From positions 1,231,306 to 1,295,305 of the forward strand of contig NW_021167087.1 in the NCBI RefSeq assembly GCF_003711515.1: a stretch of 64,000 bases of DNA, in the 5' to 3' direction. The notes under the pieces are model-generated. The model saw only the letters and a program-made list of their open reading frames with translations, was not told the DNA's origin and ran no database searches. Positions 22,074 through 33,800 of this stretch are shown here, piece after piece. The position numbers were made by a program, and so were the translations under genes. Numbering within the stretch: position 1 is the first letter of the stretch; each line of letters opens with the position of its first letter. Source of the stretch: Sodiomyces alkalinus F11 (taxonomy: Eukaryota > Ascomycota > Sordariomycetes > Glomerellales > Plectosphaerellaceae).

Positions 22074-24185
22074 GGGCAAAGCCTCTGGAGTGATTTATCT
22101 ACCTTCCTTCTGACTTGAGATTCAAGAACAGTGATTAGGCAAGAGCAGGAGAATATCGGAGTCAAGTAATTCTTGTAAGTTGGCAAGTACGCTGGTGGTG
22201 AGAAAGGGGTAGAACTGGGAAGGAGCGTACTTTCCTACTTTTAAGCATCAAGTTCCGAGTAGAGGCTGTCACCCAAGGAAGGCACAGGGACGTGACTTCT
22301 TTGTGTCTAGTTAGCAATATTGCCTTAGGCAGCTGATATTCTTTGGCATCTTTCAAATGTTCTGGCTTTGGAAGAGCTAAAGCCGTTGGCTTGGTTGGTT
22401 TAGCAGTCAAGGGAAGTAAGATCTTGGATCATAACAGCAATACGGATCTACAAAGAGCAGCAAGCCTATCATGGACTTTTATTATTAAGTGGTAACAGGT
22501 CCTAAATTGCTTGATATGTTGGTGTAAGGTTGTGCTTATGAACGGTGTCCCTGAATATGCTTTGGAGGGCTTGGACGAACATCTTGTGAGGTCTAGCAGC
22601 ATTGAATCTGCCGCCCCCGAGTTCCTTCCTATAAGAAAGGGTTTGATTATACCGTAATGAGCCTTCCTCTTTGAAGATGATGTTGGGATGAACTCAAAGG
22701 GCATATCAGACTCCCATCCTCAGGTTATATTGAATTGAAATAGCATACCCAACTCCTACCACCCGTATTATCCGCTCGCCCCTATTAAGAAAATTCAAGA
22801 GACCGCCTACCCTCCTATATCTAGTCCAGTTATGACGGTGCATAACAATATACAAAGCTGGGTTTTATTGGAGAAGGTAGAGCACCCCAGGAGTACCAAT
22901 CCACCTAAGTGCATATATAAAGGTGGTTATTGCCATCCATGGGATGGGCTCCTACGGAAAGAGGCATGGTCTAATCCTGGTACATATTTTCAGAGCCACA
23001 TCTTCTTAACTAGGTTGTAAATGCTGGAGATTTCTAGACTGACTCTTACCTTCGTAGACACATGAACAGGGTAAACATACGTTTTCTTAGTTGCACGAGC
23101 TTTTACACTATACTCTGGCAGTCAGATGTTGCTATCCACATTCAAGTTACAAGAGGGCTGTTGTCATGGTTAAGATGCTCTTTCTTCACGACAACGTCAC
23201 CGTACCTAGAGGCTTGGTTTCAGAGACTACGCCATCGGAAGTTAGCAACGGGACCAGTTGAGTGGACTCGTGAAGGCTAAGAATAATCCGGCTGCCATGC
23301 CTTCAAACAGCTTTAAGTTTCGGTTGGACTGAGACCAACACCGGGTGTCAATGGGTGATTGAACAATTTAGAGCTAGTGTTCTTGTTTATTCTCTCAATA
23401 ATCCCAAGCCAAAGAAGCAAAGGAAGTTTTCGCAGACTTGGGGAATCTATCGCTCTGCCTTGAGCGGTCGAGCCCACTGCCCGCCTATGTGCCAGCGCCT
23501 TGTCTGCTTTACGGGCACCTCCCTCCTAATATTGCTAGCTTTTAAAAGATACCATATTCTGTTTAAACTCGTCTCTCAAGCCCATACTACTTGAAGTTCA
23601 TTTAGTTATTTAATGGGTTTAGCAATGGTACCTGGCTTTAGTAGAGCCGTTGCCGGAAGTATCGCCATCGGATTGATCACACCACTACAGTGCTGGTTTT
23701 ATGAGTTGTCTGGCCAGCACTACCGTCGTACTGGCACCTGCTTCGCCCTCTTGAGTCTCGTGTAGTTGCCGCGGATAGCCTCTTGTTGGAGGCAAGCAAT
23801 CTGCTTAACAGGCTGTGATTGTCGATGATGCGCCCTGGGTTATGTCGGAGAGCTGTCACGTCTTCGTGTTCGTGATGGAACTTGAGGAAACATCGACGCG
23901 ATCCGCAAAGCGTTTCTCGGCGAGGGTGAGTCTGTGATTCCGAGAATCGCCTTTTAACAGAGATGGGTAGACAGCATAGTGCTCAGTTTCTCCAACCTCT
24001 ATATAGGCGCTGTTTCTCACACTGTGATACACAAAGAAATGCAGTCAACAATGGATGGACTAACCGTGGCTTCTTTATTACTCTCAGGGCACTGGATAGC
24101 CATGACTAGCTCTTCGTGCGACCCTTACCAAGCCGGCTAGAAAAGACGCTATCACGGTGGGACATTCAATTCGCGTTCTAGAGCA
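22074..24185. other. Gene-poor region
   Basis: About 2.1 kb without a credible gene. Frames are short and interrupted. Near 23680-23870 (minus strand) a basic, Gln/Arg-rich stretch is faintly reminiscent of the C-terminal tail of a DDE transposase, too weak to call. Slight AT enrichment over 22430-23060 may be mild RIP. Confidence 0.4.
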
Positions 24186-24257
24186 TCTCCGATCGTATAG
24201 TGGCTAGTATGCCAGCTTGTCACGCTGGAGACCGGGGTTCAATTCCCCGTCGGAGAG
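24186..24257 (+). tRNA. tRNA-Asp (GTC)
   Basis: 72 nt, no intron. The acceptor stem pairs TCTCCGA with TCGGAGA, followed by G as discriminator. The anticodon arm CCAGC-TTGTCAC-GCTGG has the anticodon GTC, so Asp. The T arm has GGTTCAATTCC (B box) within a CCGGG/CCCGT-type stem, and the D arm GTATAGTGGCTAGTAT serves as A box. It is followed by six T at 24260-24265. Confidence 0.95.
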
Positions 24258-24259
24258 AC

Positions 24260-24265
24260 TTTTTT
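24260..24265 (+). terminator. RNA polymerase III terminator of tRNA-Asp
   Basis: Run of six T two bases after the tRNA end; further T-rich sequence follows to about 24330. Confidence 0.8.
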
Positions 24266-27164
24266 GTTCTTATTTGCCACTTTTTTTTTTCTTTCTTTTT
24301 CTTATTCCGCAGCTGTATTTTTTGTAATTTCATTTTTCTAGAAGAATAATAGAGTAAGGCGAGATGGAACCAAGTTCGGGCCGGTGTGGCGGGCGTCTAC
24401 CATGGCGTTGCACAAACACAGCCACCGCAAACGGCCCCAACAAGCCACTCGGCGCGTTGTGCCCAGTTAGTTGGTGGCTAAAAATAGAACTTAATGCGTA
24501 TCGACCGTTGTTGGGTACGTACCCTTGAAATGCTGCATCGCGGTGGGGCCAGGATGCGTCCCTGCGTCGCCGATGATGCTAGGGTTTTCCTTCGGGTTTC
24601 ATGGTCTCTAATGTGTTTCGTGTGTCGGTTCTACTCGCGCCATTTACCAGACAGCAAGTACGAATTGAGGATACTGAACGCGAGGCAGACGTGGTCGCTG
24701 CGCGTATTCCGGAGGCGGGGTTAAAGACTGGGAGATGAGACATCGCAGACACGGATACCTACCCCGTAATATTACCCATACCATTGGACCAGAATGTTAT
24801 GTCCAATATGCCGGCGTACGAATACCTACATATTTTCTAGTAGGTTATCCTGTAGCCAGTGTCCATAAGGCGGGGAGACCGGGGTAGCTTCAACCGAGAG
24901 AGTCGAGATACCTACCTCACGGGGTCGAAATAAACCTGGGGTCCCAGCGCGAAGAGTGCCAACTGCCAACGCCATTCCTCTCTAGTCGTTATGTGGCTGC
25001 TCGTATTTTGAGTTTCTATTTATTCCTCTCTGCATTCGACTGAGATGTTGGAGTCTTGGGGCAGAAGTTGCACGACCATGGACTGTTTGGATGCACAAAA
25101 CCTAAACATTCACGTACGAGGCAAAGGAGGTTGGTTGACGTCTGCGCCAACAAATTAATACTTATCTTGGGGCCATGGTCCCGTCGATCCGTAGGCGGTT
25201 GGGAGTTGGTACTGGCCCTATGGCTGACGCCACATTGTAAGGGTAATACCAGGATAAGCAGTGGCTTCATTTCTTGGAGCCGTCCCATGGGGTTAGGGAA
25301 ATTTATCTGCCAGGAACTGGTTGGGCTGTCGGAATGAGCGCCGAGCGGAACCTGCAGGTACCGAAACACAGTCTGCGACTGGCAAATGAGAGGTGTGAAG
25401 ACGACTATAGTTTGATTGCTCCCTTCCCGTGGAGGGGTGTGTGTGTGTGCGTCGGCATACGCCGCGCGGTTGGGAGGGAGCTCGAGCTCAGTTGCTTTGC
25501 TGTCATGCTGTCTGTTGGCGAGGTGACGTGAAGACATGATGGGTTATGTACATATGTACATACGTACGACGATCATAAATTGTCTTGGGAATTTTGTCCG
25601 ACTTCTTTCGTAAACTGGCTTTGAACAGGGAGGACGTAGCTTGGGAATGGCGGAGATACACAGCTCTCCATAAATTGAGGGTCTAACGGGTCCGTTGTTC
25701 GTGGAAGGTGCTAAATTTAGCGCTACCCTACATTTAAGGCCATCCTCCAAAGCCAAGGCCTCCAACACGCTGGGCTCAGGTCTCACCGACTCCAAAGGAA
25801 TGATCCGTATCAACGGATAACAACATAACAGACATCAAATGGTCGCTGTTTGGAAGCCAAGTACTTGATGATCAGGAAATCAAAACCATTATTTAGGGTC
25901 TAGTGACCAAATGACGATCATCGTGAGAAACACCAACGGATCTCCGTACGCTAGCGTGATGGTTATTTTCGGTTTCAGATACACGTTACCGTGCGGCCAA
26001 CAGCCTTAAGCCTAAAACGGTGCTCGCCTGGGCAGAAGACTGGGGAAGTGCCGTTTCGATACGTTTACAACCAATCATGACATAACCCGTGGAGTAAGTA
26101 CCCAGGTGCTTGTACGGAGTACTTTAGGTAGCATTGTCTAACACTGGATTACGAAGTACTTCATCTTGCCCGCTATTGGTTCGCGATTATCGGTGTCCGC
26201 GACCATGGGAATGCAGCTTGTAGGTATCCTATTGGCCAGCGCGTCCTTGACAGTACTTCTATTTGTACAACAAGGTACATGAGAGCTTGGTGAGGGACCG
26301 GACCCCTTAGAGAATCCCACGTCGTCAATCACATCTCTTTCAAACACGCGTCCTCCGACCAGGGGCGGCAGTGTTGGAGCCAGTATGTACGAAGTGCCTT
26401 ATTCATTCGTATTGTTACTGTGTTCAGAACATAAGGTATCGGTACTTCGCTCGGGAAGCAAGATCTGAGACTTGTTCCTTCTCTGCGCAGTTGGCGCTTA
26501 GCCAAACCAAAGAGGGCGCCAGAGCCCAGGGGACAAGGGCGAAACATGCATGCAACGCGTTTTCGTACGCCCGACGCGCCCCCAAGTCACCAGAAGCAGA
26601 ATAGTTGACAACGTACTCTCCCAACCAGCTTGAACATGTCGTCCTTTGGACATATCGAGTGAATCCCCCAGATCCTGCCTGCAATTTTTTTTCGTTTTTT
26701 TCGCCCAATGTCCGATGAAGCGTCGTGCGGGCTGTGCGTAATCCCGGCGATCCATTGGACCCGGCGCTCCGCCGTCGTATGGCGGCGTTGAGGGGACTTT
26801 TCTGGGGAGCTCCCGGGGAGATGGTGCTTGCGCCAATGCCGAGACCGACAGGGGCAATTGGTTGGCATGGAGGCAAGGACCCCTGCTGCTGCTGCTCCTT
26901 TTTGGGCTGTTCTTTTGTTGGCTCGCGCAGGGCAGCGTTCTGCTTTGTTTCGTTGGTCAGCCACAGGAGTATGTACGGACCCGAAGTAGGCGAAAGGACG
27001 AATGTGTCTCACGACAATACTAATGGCTGTCGCTGGTATAAGAAGTTCGACCTTCCCTCCCCTCCGAAGGGTTGTTGACCTGTCATCACCAGCAAGCAGT
27101 TTCATCTCCCGTCTCATTTACCAACGCCTTTACCACCGCCACGGACATTTGACCTCCCAGTCCT
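24266..27164. other. Gene-poor region
   Basis: About 2.9 kb. The longest frames (minus strand 25537-25016 and overlapping frames at 26424-27117) have no domain, no family-like pattern and lie over one another; I do not call them genes. A GT repeat lies near 25436-25449. Confidence 0.4.
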
Positions 27165-27172
27165 TATATATA
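27165..27172 (+). promoter_or_regulatory. TATA box of the cupredoxin gene
   Basis: TATATATA 128 bp upstream of the ATG at 27300; the leader between them is A/C-rich, as in highly expressed fungal genes. Confidence 0.5.
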
Positions 27173-27299
27173 TCACCAACCCACTCCTAGTAATTCCTGT
27201 CCTCAACCCACACAATCCGACCTTCCGCGTGTCCTACCTGAAGAACAAAGAACACCAAACAAAACTTTCCGTTTTTATTACAAAAGTACACCCGCCAAA

Positions 27300-27982
27300 A
27301 TGTACCGCGCCATCGCCGCCCTCGCTCTCCTCCCCGCCGCCGTCCTGGCGCAAAGCGCCTCCGAGTCCGCCGCCCCCTCTGCCACCAGCCCCGTCCCTTC
27401 TGCGGGCGAGACCCACGTCGTCCTCGTCGGCGACAGCGGCCGGACCTTCAGCCCCGACAACGTCAACGCCGCGGTAGGCGACATCGTCGAGTTCCACTTC
27501 GTCTCCAACGGCCACTCGGTCGCCCAGAGCAGCTTCGACGCGCCGTGCCAGCCTCGGGACAACAACGCCTTCTTCTCCGGGCGCGTCCGGGGCGAGATCT
27601 TCTCCGTTGAGGTTACCTCCGAGGACCCCATCTGGTACTACTGCGCCGAGGGCAACCATTGCCGCGGTGGCATGGTTGGTGCCATTAACGCTCCGTATGT
27701 TTTTTCTTTCTTCCTTTCTTTTCCCTTCGTCCGTTTTCCCTTTGGGTATCGCTGTGGCGCCGTCTTGCTAACATGTCGTTGCACAGTACCTCCGGCAACA
27801 CCCTCGCCGCATACCGAGATGCGTCCGGCAATGCCGGACGTGGCAGCAGCCCGGGCAGCGTCCAAGGCGGCGAGCTTCGCCCCTTGGACAGCGCCGGTAT
27901 TGGATCCCACGGCCAGATCCGCTGGGGTCTCATCGGTGCCAGCGCTGTCATGGCTGCGCTCGCCGGTGGCATGATGCTCTAA
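27300..27982 (+). CDS. GPI-anchored cupredoxin (extracellular serine-rich protein)
   Basis: Two exons, 27300-27694 and 27787-27982, giving 196 aa; the intron is 92 bp with GTATGT donor and GCACAG acceptor. Signal peptide 1-18 (cut near VLAQS), then a short Ser/Ala-rich linker. The plastocyanin-like domain spans about 37-130: first copper ligand His in SNGHSVAQ, then C-AEGN-H-CRGG-M, giving the Cys, His and Met ligands of a type 1 copper site. A Gly/Ser-rich stretch follows, ending in a hydrophobic tail preceded by small residues, as for a GPI anchor. These proteins lie on the outer membrane or wall of filamentous fungi; their electron partner is unknown. All copper ligands are present, unlike in many relatives. 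Confidence 0.88.
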
Positions 27983-29167
27983 ATTACGGGCCGCTGGCGT
28001 CTCCCCGATATTCTCCCCGATATTCTTTTCTCTTCCTTTCTCGATTGGTTCTATGATACCAAAAGCGACGGCATAATGGGATGAAATCCCCCAAGTATTG
28101 CACAGGGGTGATGATTCATGTACAATCCTACGAGGCTGTTTCTATATAGCGTTTCTTGTCCTTTATTCTGGTATTTGAAAAGCCATAGACTTATTTGACT
28201 CTATCGTTGGCATATTTCGTTGGCCGCAATGGTGTTCCACCTTGAACAAGAGTCCAGTCCGCAACATTGTGTTTGTTAAGAATCGAGTGAATCGGTGCCA
28301 ATATTGGACCGGTATCTAAGGTACCTTATTACCTAAGCTAAATCTGTGGGGTACTCCTGTTTTTAACAAAACGCGAAGTCGTATATACCATTTTGCTGAA
28401 GCCCAGGTGTGGCGCTGCAACACCGCTGATAGCACGTGAGCCACATTATAGCTACCAGCCACTAGGCCTGGGCCTGGTCTGGCCTACAGTTTTAGCTTAC
28501 GTATACATCATCACATTTCTGTGACCCTACCTTAGGTAGTCACACTACGATCCTACCTGTGGTAGGTACCTACTGCCACACCAGGTCACACTCTCCGGAG
28601 TCATCTCTCGCCTTCCCTTGGGCACGGGATCTCGCAGGAATACGAACAACCAGATTGGGGAGGCTTGGCCATCTAGCTTCAAGGAGGGCTGGATGCTGTG
28701 TAACGTTCGGTGTTTCCTATATTTAACCGTCACTGTTTGTCAATTGCCCCTAGGTACTTCATTGAGTCAGGAGACTGTGCGCTACGGGCGTAGCCTGACC
28801 ATATCTAGTGGGATTCTCGGCTCATAAAATGACGTCTTAGAGAATCAATGGCTAGCTTTAGTATGGAACAAGCAAAGTTAAAGCCCAGAGACATGCGGGG
28901 AGATGGTCGCTTAGAAAGACGAAGAGAGCCCCTCTGAGAGAACACTCCGCGATTACCACTCCGCGATCACACGCTGTCCAGATCTTGCTATCCTTCATGT
29001 TTGCACCTGTATTTTCGCTCTTTGCTAGCACCTATTTGGCATCTTCCCTTCACTTTAACCATCGCCGACTTGACGTTTAAGCGCACTTGGGGACCGACGT
29101 GACACGCAGGGGTCTGGCAAATGGGCAATATCCCGCCGGCGACGCTTTGAAAGCGGACTCGGACGAC
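27983..29167. other. Intergenic region
   Basis: 3' flank of the cupredoxin gene, including a TATTCTCCCCGA duplication at about 28000-28023. CTAAGGTACCTT and CTACCTTAGGTAG islands lie near 28316-28330 and 28527-28541. No gene. Confidence 0.4.
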
Positions 29168-29908
29168 ATGGGATCCTTAGACTTCATTGAAGACCTGCGT
29201 CACAGCGGCGCCGACATTACGGAGGTTCGCAGCATGTCCTTCAGGCAAATTACTTCGCAACAGCCTGGGGAGTCGTACGACAGGTTCCTTGCCAAGTGGG
29301 AAGCTTTTGTCAACCGGTGTGACGGTGCCGGTACTCTGTCGGATTGTGACCGTATACGGATGGTACTGGGCCGTGTCCTCCCCGAAATTCGTCGCGGCAT
29401 CCCTTCTGAAAAAGTTCCTGAGAAATATGAGGATCTCCATCCTATGATTCGAGAGGTCGAAGCCAAAGAAAAAGAGTTAACCGACAGCCTACGTGCGATG
29501 GAAGCTGCCCACTTGATCTTCAAGACACCATGTTTCCAAAAGCGCGGACAGTCGTACGACGACTTCGCTGACGAGTGGGACGCTCGTATCGACCTGATGC
29601 CCGACGCTCTGCCCGATCCGTGGCGTATATGGATGGTATTGAGCCACGTCCTCCCTGAAATCTACGACAGAATCGTCAGGCAAGGGGTTCCTAAGAAGTA
29701 TACGGATCTCCGTCCCATGGCTCGATATGCCGAAGCCTCGGCTCGGGGTTTAAGCCGCAGCAGGCCCGAGGCCGAAGCGGCGTCTCCTCACCAAACGACG
29801 CGGCAAGACAATGACGATGCATCGAGAAAGAGGCGTCGAGGGGAAAGTTCATCTGAAAACTGGCATCGAGGGAAAAAGAGAAAGTCTGGTGGGCGTGGAG
29901 GGGCATGA
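29168..29908 (+). CDS. Gag-like protein with two tandem retrotransposon-gag-type modules
   Basis: 246 aa from the first ATG (29168); the frame is open further upstream to about 29087 but has no ATG there. Two similar halves are visible. Module 1 (about residues 20-105) has PGESYDRFLAKWEAFVNR, then CDRIRMVLGRVLPEIR and YEDLHPMIREVEAKEKE. Module 2 (about 115-200) has RGQSYDDFADEWDARID, then PWRIWMVLSHVLPEI and YTDLRPMARYAEAS. This repeats the alpha-helical pattern seen in fungal gypsy-type Gag proteins. The C-terminus is basic with two nuclear-localisation-like clusters, KRRRGE and KKRKSGGRGG. I see no protease, RT or integrase after the stop and no zinc knuckle. It is either a solitary domesticated Gag or the remnant of an element. 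Codon use looks like ordinary genes, not RIPped. Confidence 0.6.
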   Translation: MGSLDFIEDLRHSGADITEVRSMSFRQITSQQPGESYDRFLAKWEAFVNRCDGAGTLSDCDRIRMVLGRVLPEIRRGIPSEKVPEKYEDLHPMIREVEAKEKELTDSLRAMEAAHLIFKTPCFQKRGQSYDDFADEWDARIDLMPDALPDPWRIWMVLSHVLPEIYDRIVRQGVPKKYTDLRPMARYAEASARGLSRSRPEAEAASPHQTTRQDNDDASRKRRRGESSSENWHRGKKRKSGGRGGA

Positions 29909-30817
29909 ACAAGGAGAGGAGAGCCTGATGCACCTGTGATTCTGCAGGTCGGGACTGTCAACTATGGGTGCAGTCACAATAGACGAGTTGGTCGGTCAGT
30001 ACGGAGTATGTCAGCCAGCATGACTCCCAGGGCCTGACAATATTTGTCAATATTTGTCAATTCTCGACAGGAAAAGTACAGGATAACTTTGCAGAATGAA
30101 CTCCAAGCTTCCCAGACGCTGGCTCACCGAGACTCACCGAAGAGTGGATACTTTTGGGGACACTGGACACTATCATTAGTCACCCGGTCTGGACACGAGG
30201 CAGCGAATGACGCGCCAGCTCAGTAATTAGTAAAGCACAAGTAATTACAAAGTGGTAACCTATAAGTCATCGGTAATGGCTCCCCGCGGGCCAGGTAGCT
30301 CGTGCTGACGCACAGGGCAAGTCCAGCCCCGACAGCCTGCTGTGGTATCGGTATCATCAACTCCACTTGCCATCTCCAAACCTCCAAAACTCCATGACTG
30401 CAAACTCGTGCCAACCACCCATTCACATTCACCCCCCCCATTCATCAACCCTCCTCCTTACCACCCATCGCCCTCTTCTTCCCGTATCCCTTTTTTTCTT
30501 CTTCTTTTCTTCTTATGGGGGTAATCCATCTTCATTTATCGAAGGTTCTTGATTCTCCAAGAGGCCTGGCTTGATATTTTCTTTTTCTTCTCTCCTGCTT
30601 CTACCGCTCCGTGGAACCGTGAACAGCATTCTCCTCGGGTCCCGACGATCAGTCCTTGGCCGTCGACACCCCTCGTCTGTACCACCCAAAGATCATCTTC
30701 TAGATAGAAGCACACCCCTTACCGTCTCGTTCCCGCCACCGTCATTGCCGTCTCGACCGCTGCTCGTTCCCGTTTACGCTGCCATCGCCTCAGACTATAG
30801 CTTGATCTCCATCTATC
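29909..30817. promoter_or_regulatory. Upstream region of the BLM10 gene
   Basis: C/T-rich pyrimidine tracts at about 30420-30600 precede the BLM10 start; this is common for TATA-less fungal housekeeping promoters. TATTTGTCAA is repeated in tandem near 30040-30060. Confidence 0.4.
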
Positions 30818-33800
30818 ATGGACGAGGCTCCGGCAGGTCCGCAGCTCTCCCATGGCGCCGTCGGCCTGTCGGCGGCCTCCCATGCTCAGATACTGGCCAG
30901 CACCTTGGGCTCGACAGCAGCTACCATATCGCGCACCAATTCCCCCGGTCCTGCCTACACGAAAGCCGACGAGGACGACAAGCGGAGATACCGTCCTCGG
31001 ACCTTCAGCTATTTTGACCACCTGCCTTTCCCCGTCGAAGAAGAAAGCCAGCGCGATGCGGCCCTCGCCGGCATCCTCAAACACCTCTATATGGCCATCC
31101 AGGCCGAAGACTTTGCGCCAGGCGCCCTGCACTGGACCCGCGAATTGCAGGCCTGGCTCAACCTCAAGTTCGAGATGACCCGGGAGCTTCGCGCTACCTT
31201 GGCGAAGCTTTACTACCATCTTTGTCTGGCGCCGGGGCTGGATCCTAGCAGTGCCGACCGCTTTGTTAAGATGGTTGTTGTCCTCACCAGGTAGGAGACC
31301 GCTCTTCTGATTTACTGTCTTTCCCTTCTTTACTCTCCTGCTTTCTTTTTTCTTTTTCTCTCTCTCCCTCTCTCTTTACCTTCCGTCCTCCCCCGTCGCG
31401 TTGGTGACCCTAGCTAATGAACGCACCCCATCCAGAAAATTCCATTATCTAAAGCCCGTCGACGACCTTGTCCTTGACTGGAGACCCCTCTGGCGCGAAA
31501 TCAAGACCCTCGTCCTCCCTGGTGAGGTGGCCTCCCACCCGAGCTCCCGCAGAAAATCCCATAAACAACTGGCGAAGCTCTGCCTTCACGCCCAGACCTA
31601 TTTCGACCCGCGCGACCGTCTGGAGATGCTCGAGGAGTTCCTGCCCTTCTTCAGTACTTCTGACCTCTCCGATGCCTACATTGTCATGGGGCTCATCAAC
31701 ACCCTTCTGCCCACCACCTCCGGTCCCCGCGGCGCGCCCTGCGCCCTGCCCCAGGATTTTTTGCCCACCATATTCCACACCTGGTCGCTCGTCGCCCGCT
31801 CCAAGGCCTTTGACATCTTCCTCATCGACATTTCCTCCCGTCTCGCCCGGGACATGTTGCCCACCGCCTACGTTCCCTTCGGTGCCCACGGCATCTTCAC
31901 CCGCGAGCAGTCCGACGTCCTCTTCACCGCTGTTCTGCGCCTCACCGAGATCCCCGTCGGCCAGGCCAACTCGCCCTACAGCGGGCTGGATTACCAGTCG
32001 GGTCTAGGCCTCTACCTGGAGAAGGACAAGAAGAAATACCCACCGGCTTACCTCATAGCCCGGCTTATCGTTTATTCTCTATCCCCGCAATGCCTCGACG
32101 AGGAAAGCTCTATCATCGCCAGTCTCGAGGGCCTCCTCGAAGCCGTCGACACTTTCTACCATCCGTCTAATGCGGGCTCGTGGACGACCTTCCTTGGCCA
32201 GTTCACCCTCTACCTGACCGATATCTTTGTCTCGCGATGGAACCGGGAACAGAGCGACGAGCTGGACATCCCCGCTGATCGCAAGATCAGCCCAGCCCTG
32301 AAGACGCGTTTTGTCCTCGCCCTTCGCGAGGTGACCTTCATGGGCATCTTCTCCAAGAGCTCCCGCGTGGCCCACTATTACTACGCCGCCTTGCAGGGGC
32401 TCGCCTACCTCGAGCCGTCCCTGATCCTCCCCGGCGCTCTCCAGCGCTTCTATCCCAGCTTGCAGGGCCTGGTAGAGGTCCACCGCACCACCTCCAGCTT
32501 GAACGGTCTGCAAATGATCGCCAACACCATGTCGAAGCAGAAGGGCTTCCGGTGCCACATCACCGCCCTTCTCGCCCTCGCCCTGCCCGGCATCGATGCG
32601 AACGACCTCGGCAAAACCCAGCACACCCTCAGCTTCATCCAGAGCGTTGCGTACAGCGTCCCCATGGTCCCGCTGCTCAACCAGGAGAGCGAGGTCCACG
32701 ACACCCGCCTCGCGCAGGACTGGGTGCAGAGCGAGATGGAGCGGATGGAACGTGAGGGCCAAGACGTGAAAATCGACTACAACGCGGAGCTGACCGACGA
32801 GGCCGAGGCGGAAATCCTGCGTTCTTCCACCCTGGGCATCGGGGAGTTCGTCCTCGCACTCCTCGGCAAGGTCTTCACGCTGCTCGAGAATCTCCCGGAC
32901 GCCTCGCATCTGCGTGGTAACACGCCGGAGGACAATGTCATCAATTCTCTCCCCGCCGCCTTATCCCCTCTGTTCGCATCTCTTTCCCCCGAGCTCTTCG
33001 ACATGGCCCTGGAAAAGCTCTCCACCTGGGTCTCCACCCACGTCGTCCATCAGGCGCGGGACGCCATGGCGTGGATCCTCCATGCCCTGTGCAAGGTCAA
33101 CCCGGAGAAGACGCTGAAGGTCGTTATCCCCATGCTCATTGTCAACATCCGGAACGAGATCGACTACAACCATGCAGCCTCGGACCGGAGCAGTGGGACG
33201 GATTATCTCCCGCGGGACAGGGCCCTCGTCTGGCACCTGAGTATGCTGAGCTTGGCCGTCGTACATGTCGGCGCCGAGGCTCTCCGATACAAGGACGAAT
33301 TGTTCGCCATTGCGCAGTACATGCAGGAGAAGTGTCGAGGCCTCCCCACGATCCACATCTCCAACTTCATCCATCATCTCCTGCTCAACCTGACCCACAC
33401 CTATCCCGTAGATAGTGCCCTGTACGAGCCCGCCATCATCGAGCGGGGCCTTGATGTGGACGACTGGGGGAAGACCACCAGCCCATCCGACCTTACCATC
33501 AAGTGGCACAGGCCCTCCCCGGCCGAGATTGAATTCGCCGTCGAGCTGTTCGGAGCCCAGATGAAGGGGGCCGCCGAGAAGCTCGACCTTTTGATGAGCG
33601 ACGATCCGCCGGTCCCGAGAAAAGGCAAGAACAAGGAGTGGTCGGACGAGGTATCGAGGCTGCTGTCTCAAATTCGACTGGCGATATCGGGCGTCGCCAC
33701 CTTGTTCGACCCGAAACGCGCGTCTAGGTCGGGTCAAGCCGCCGGTCAGTCGACACGCCCTGGCTCCAAAGTCGACCAGGAGGATGGTGACGAGGCCATG

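Noticed and set aside
23677..23870. Possible transposase C-terminal tail on the minus strand
   Set aside because: Only a short basic stretch in a frame with stops; no DDE residues or inverted ends found.
25016..25537. 173-codon minus-strand frame
   Set aside because: No domain, signal peptide or family-like pattern, no Kozak support, and overlapping frames on both strands of equal quality.
26424..27117. Several overlapping minus-strand frames up to 176 codons
   Set aside because: They lie over one another in different frames and none resembles a protein; likely chance frames in the cupredoxin upstream region.
29087..29167. Upstream extension of the Gag-like frame
   Set aside because: Open but lacks an ATG; a non-AUG start is not supported.
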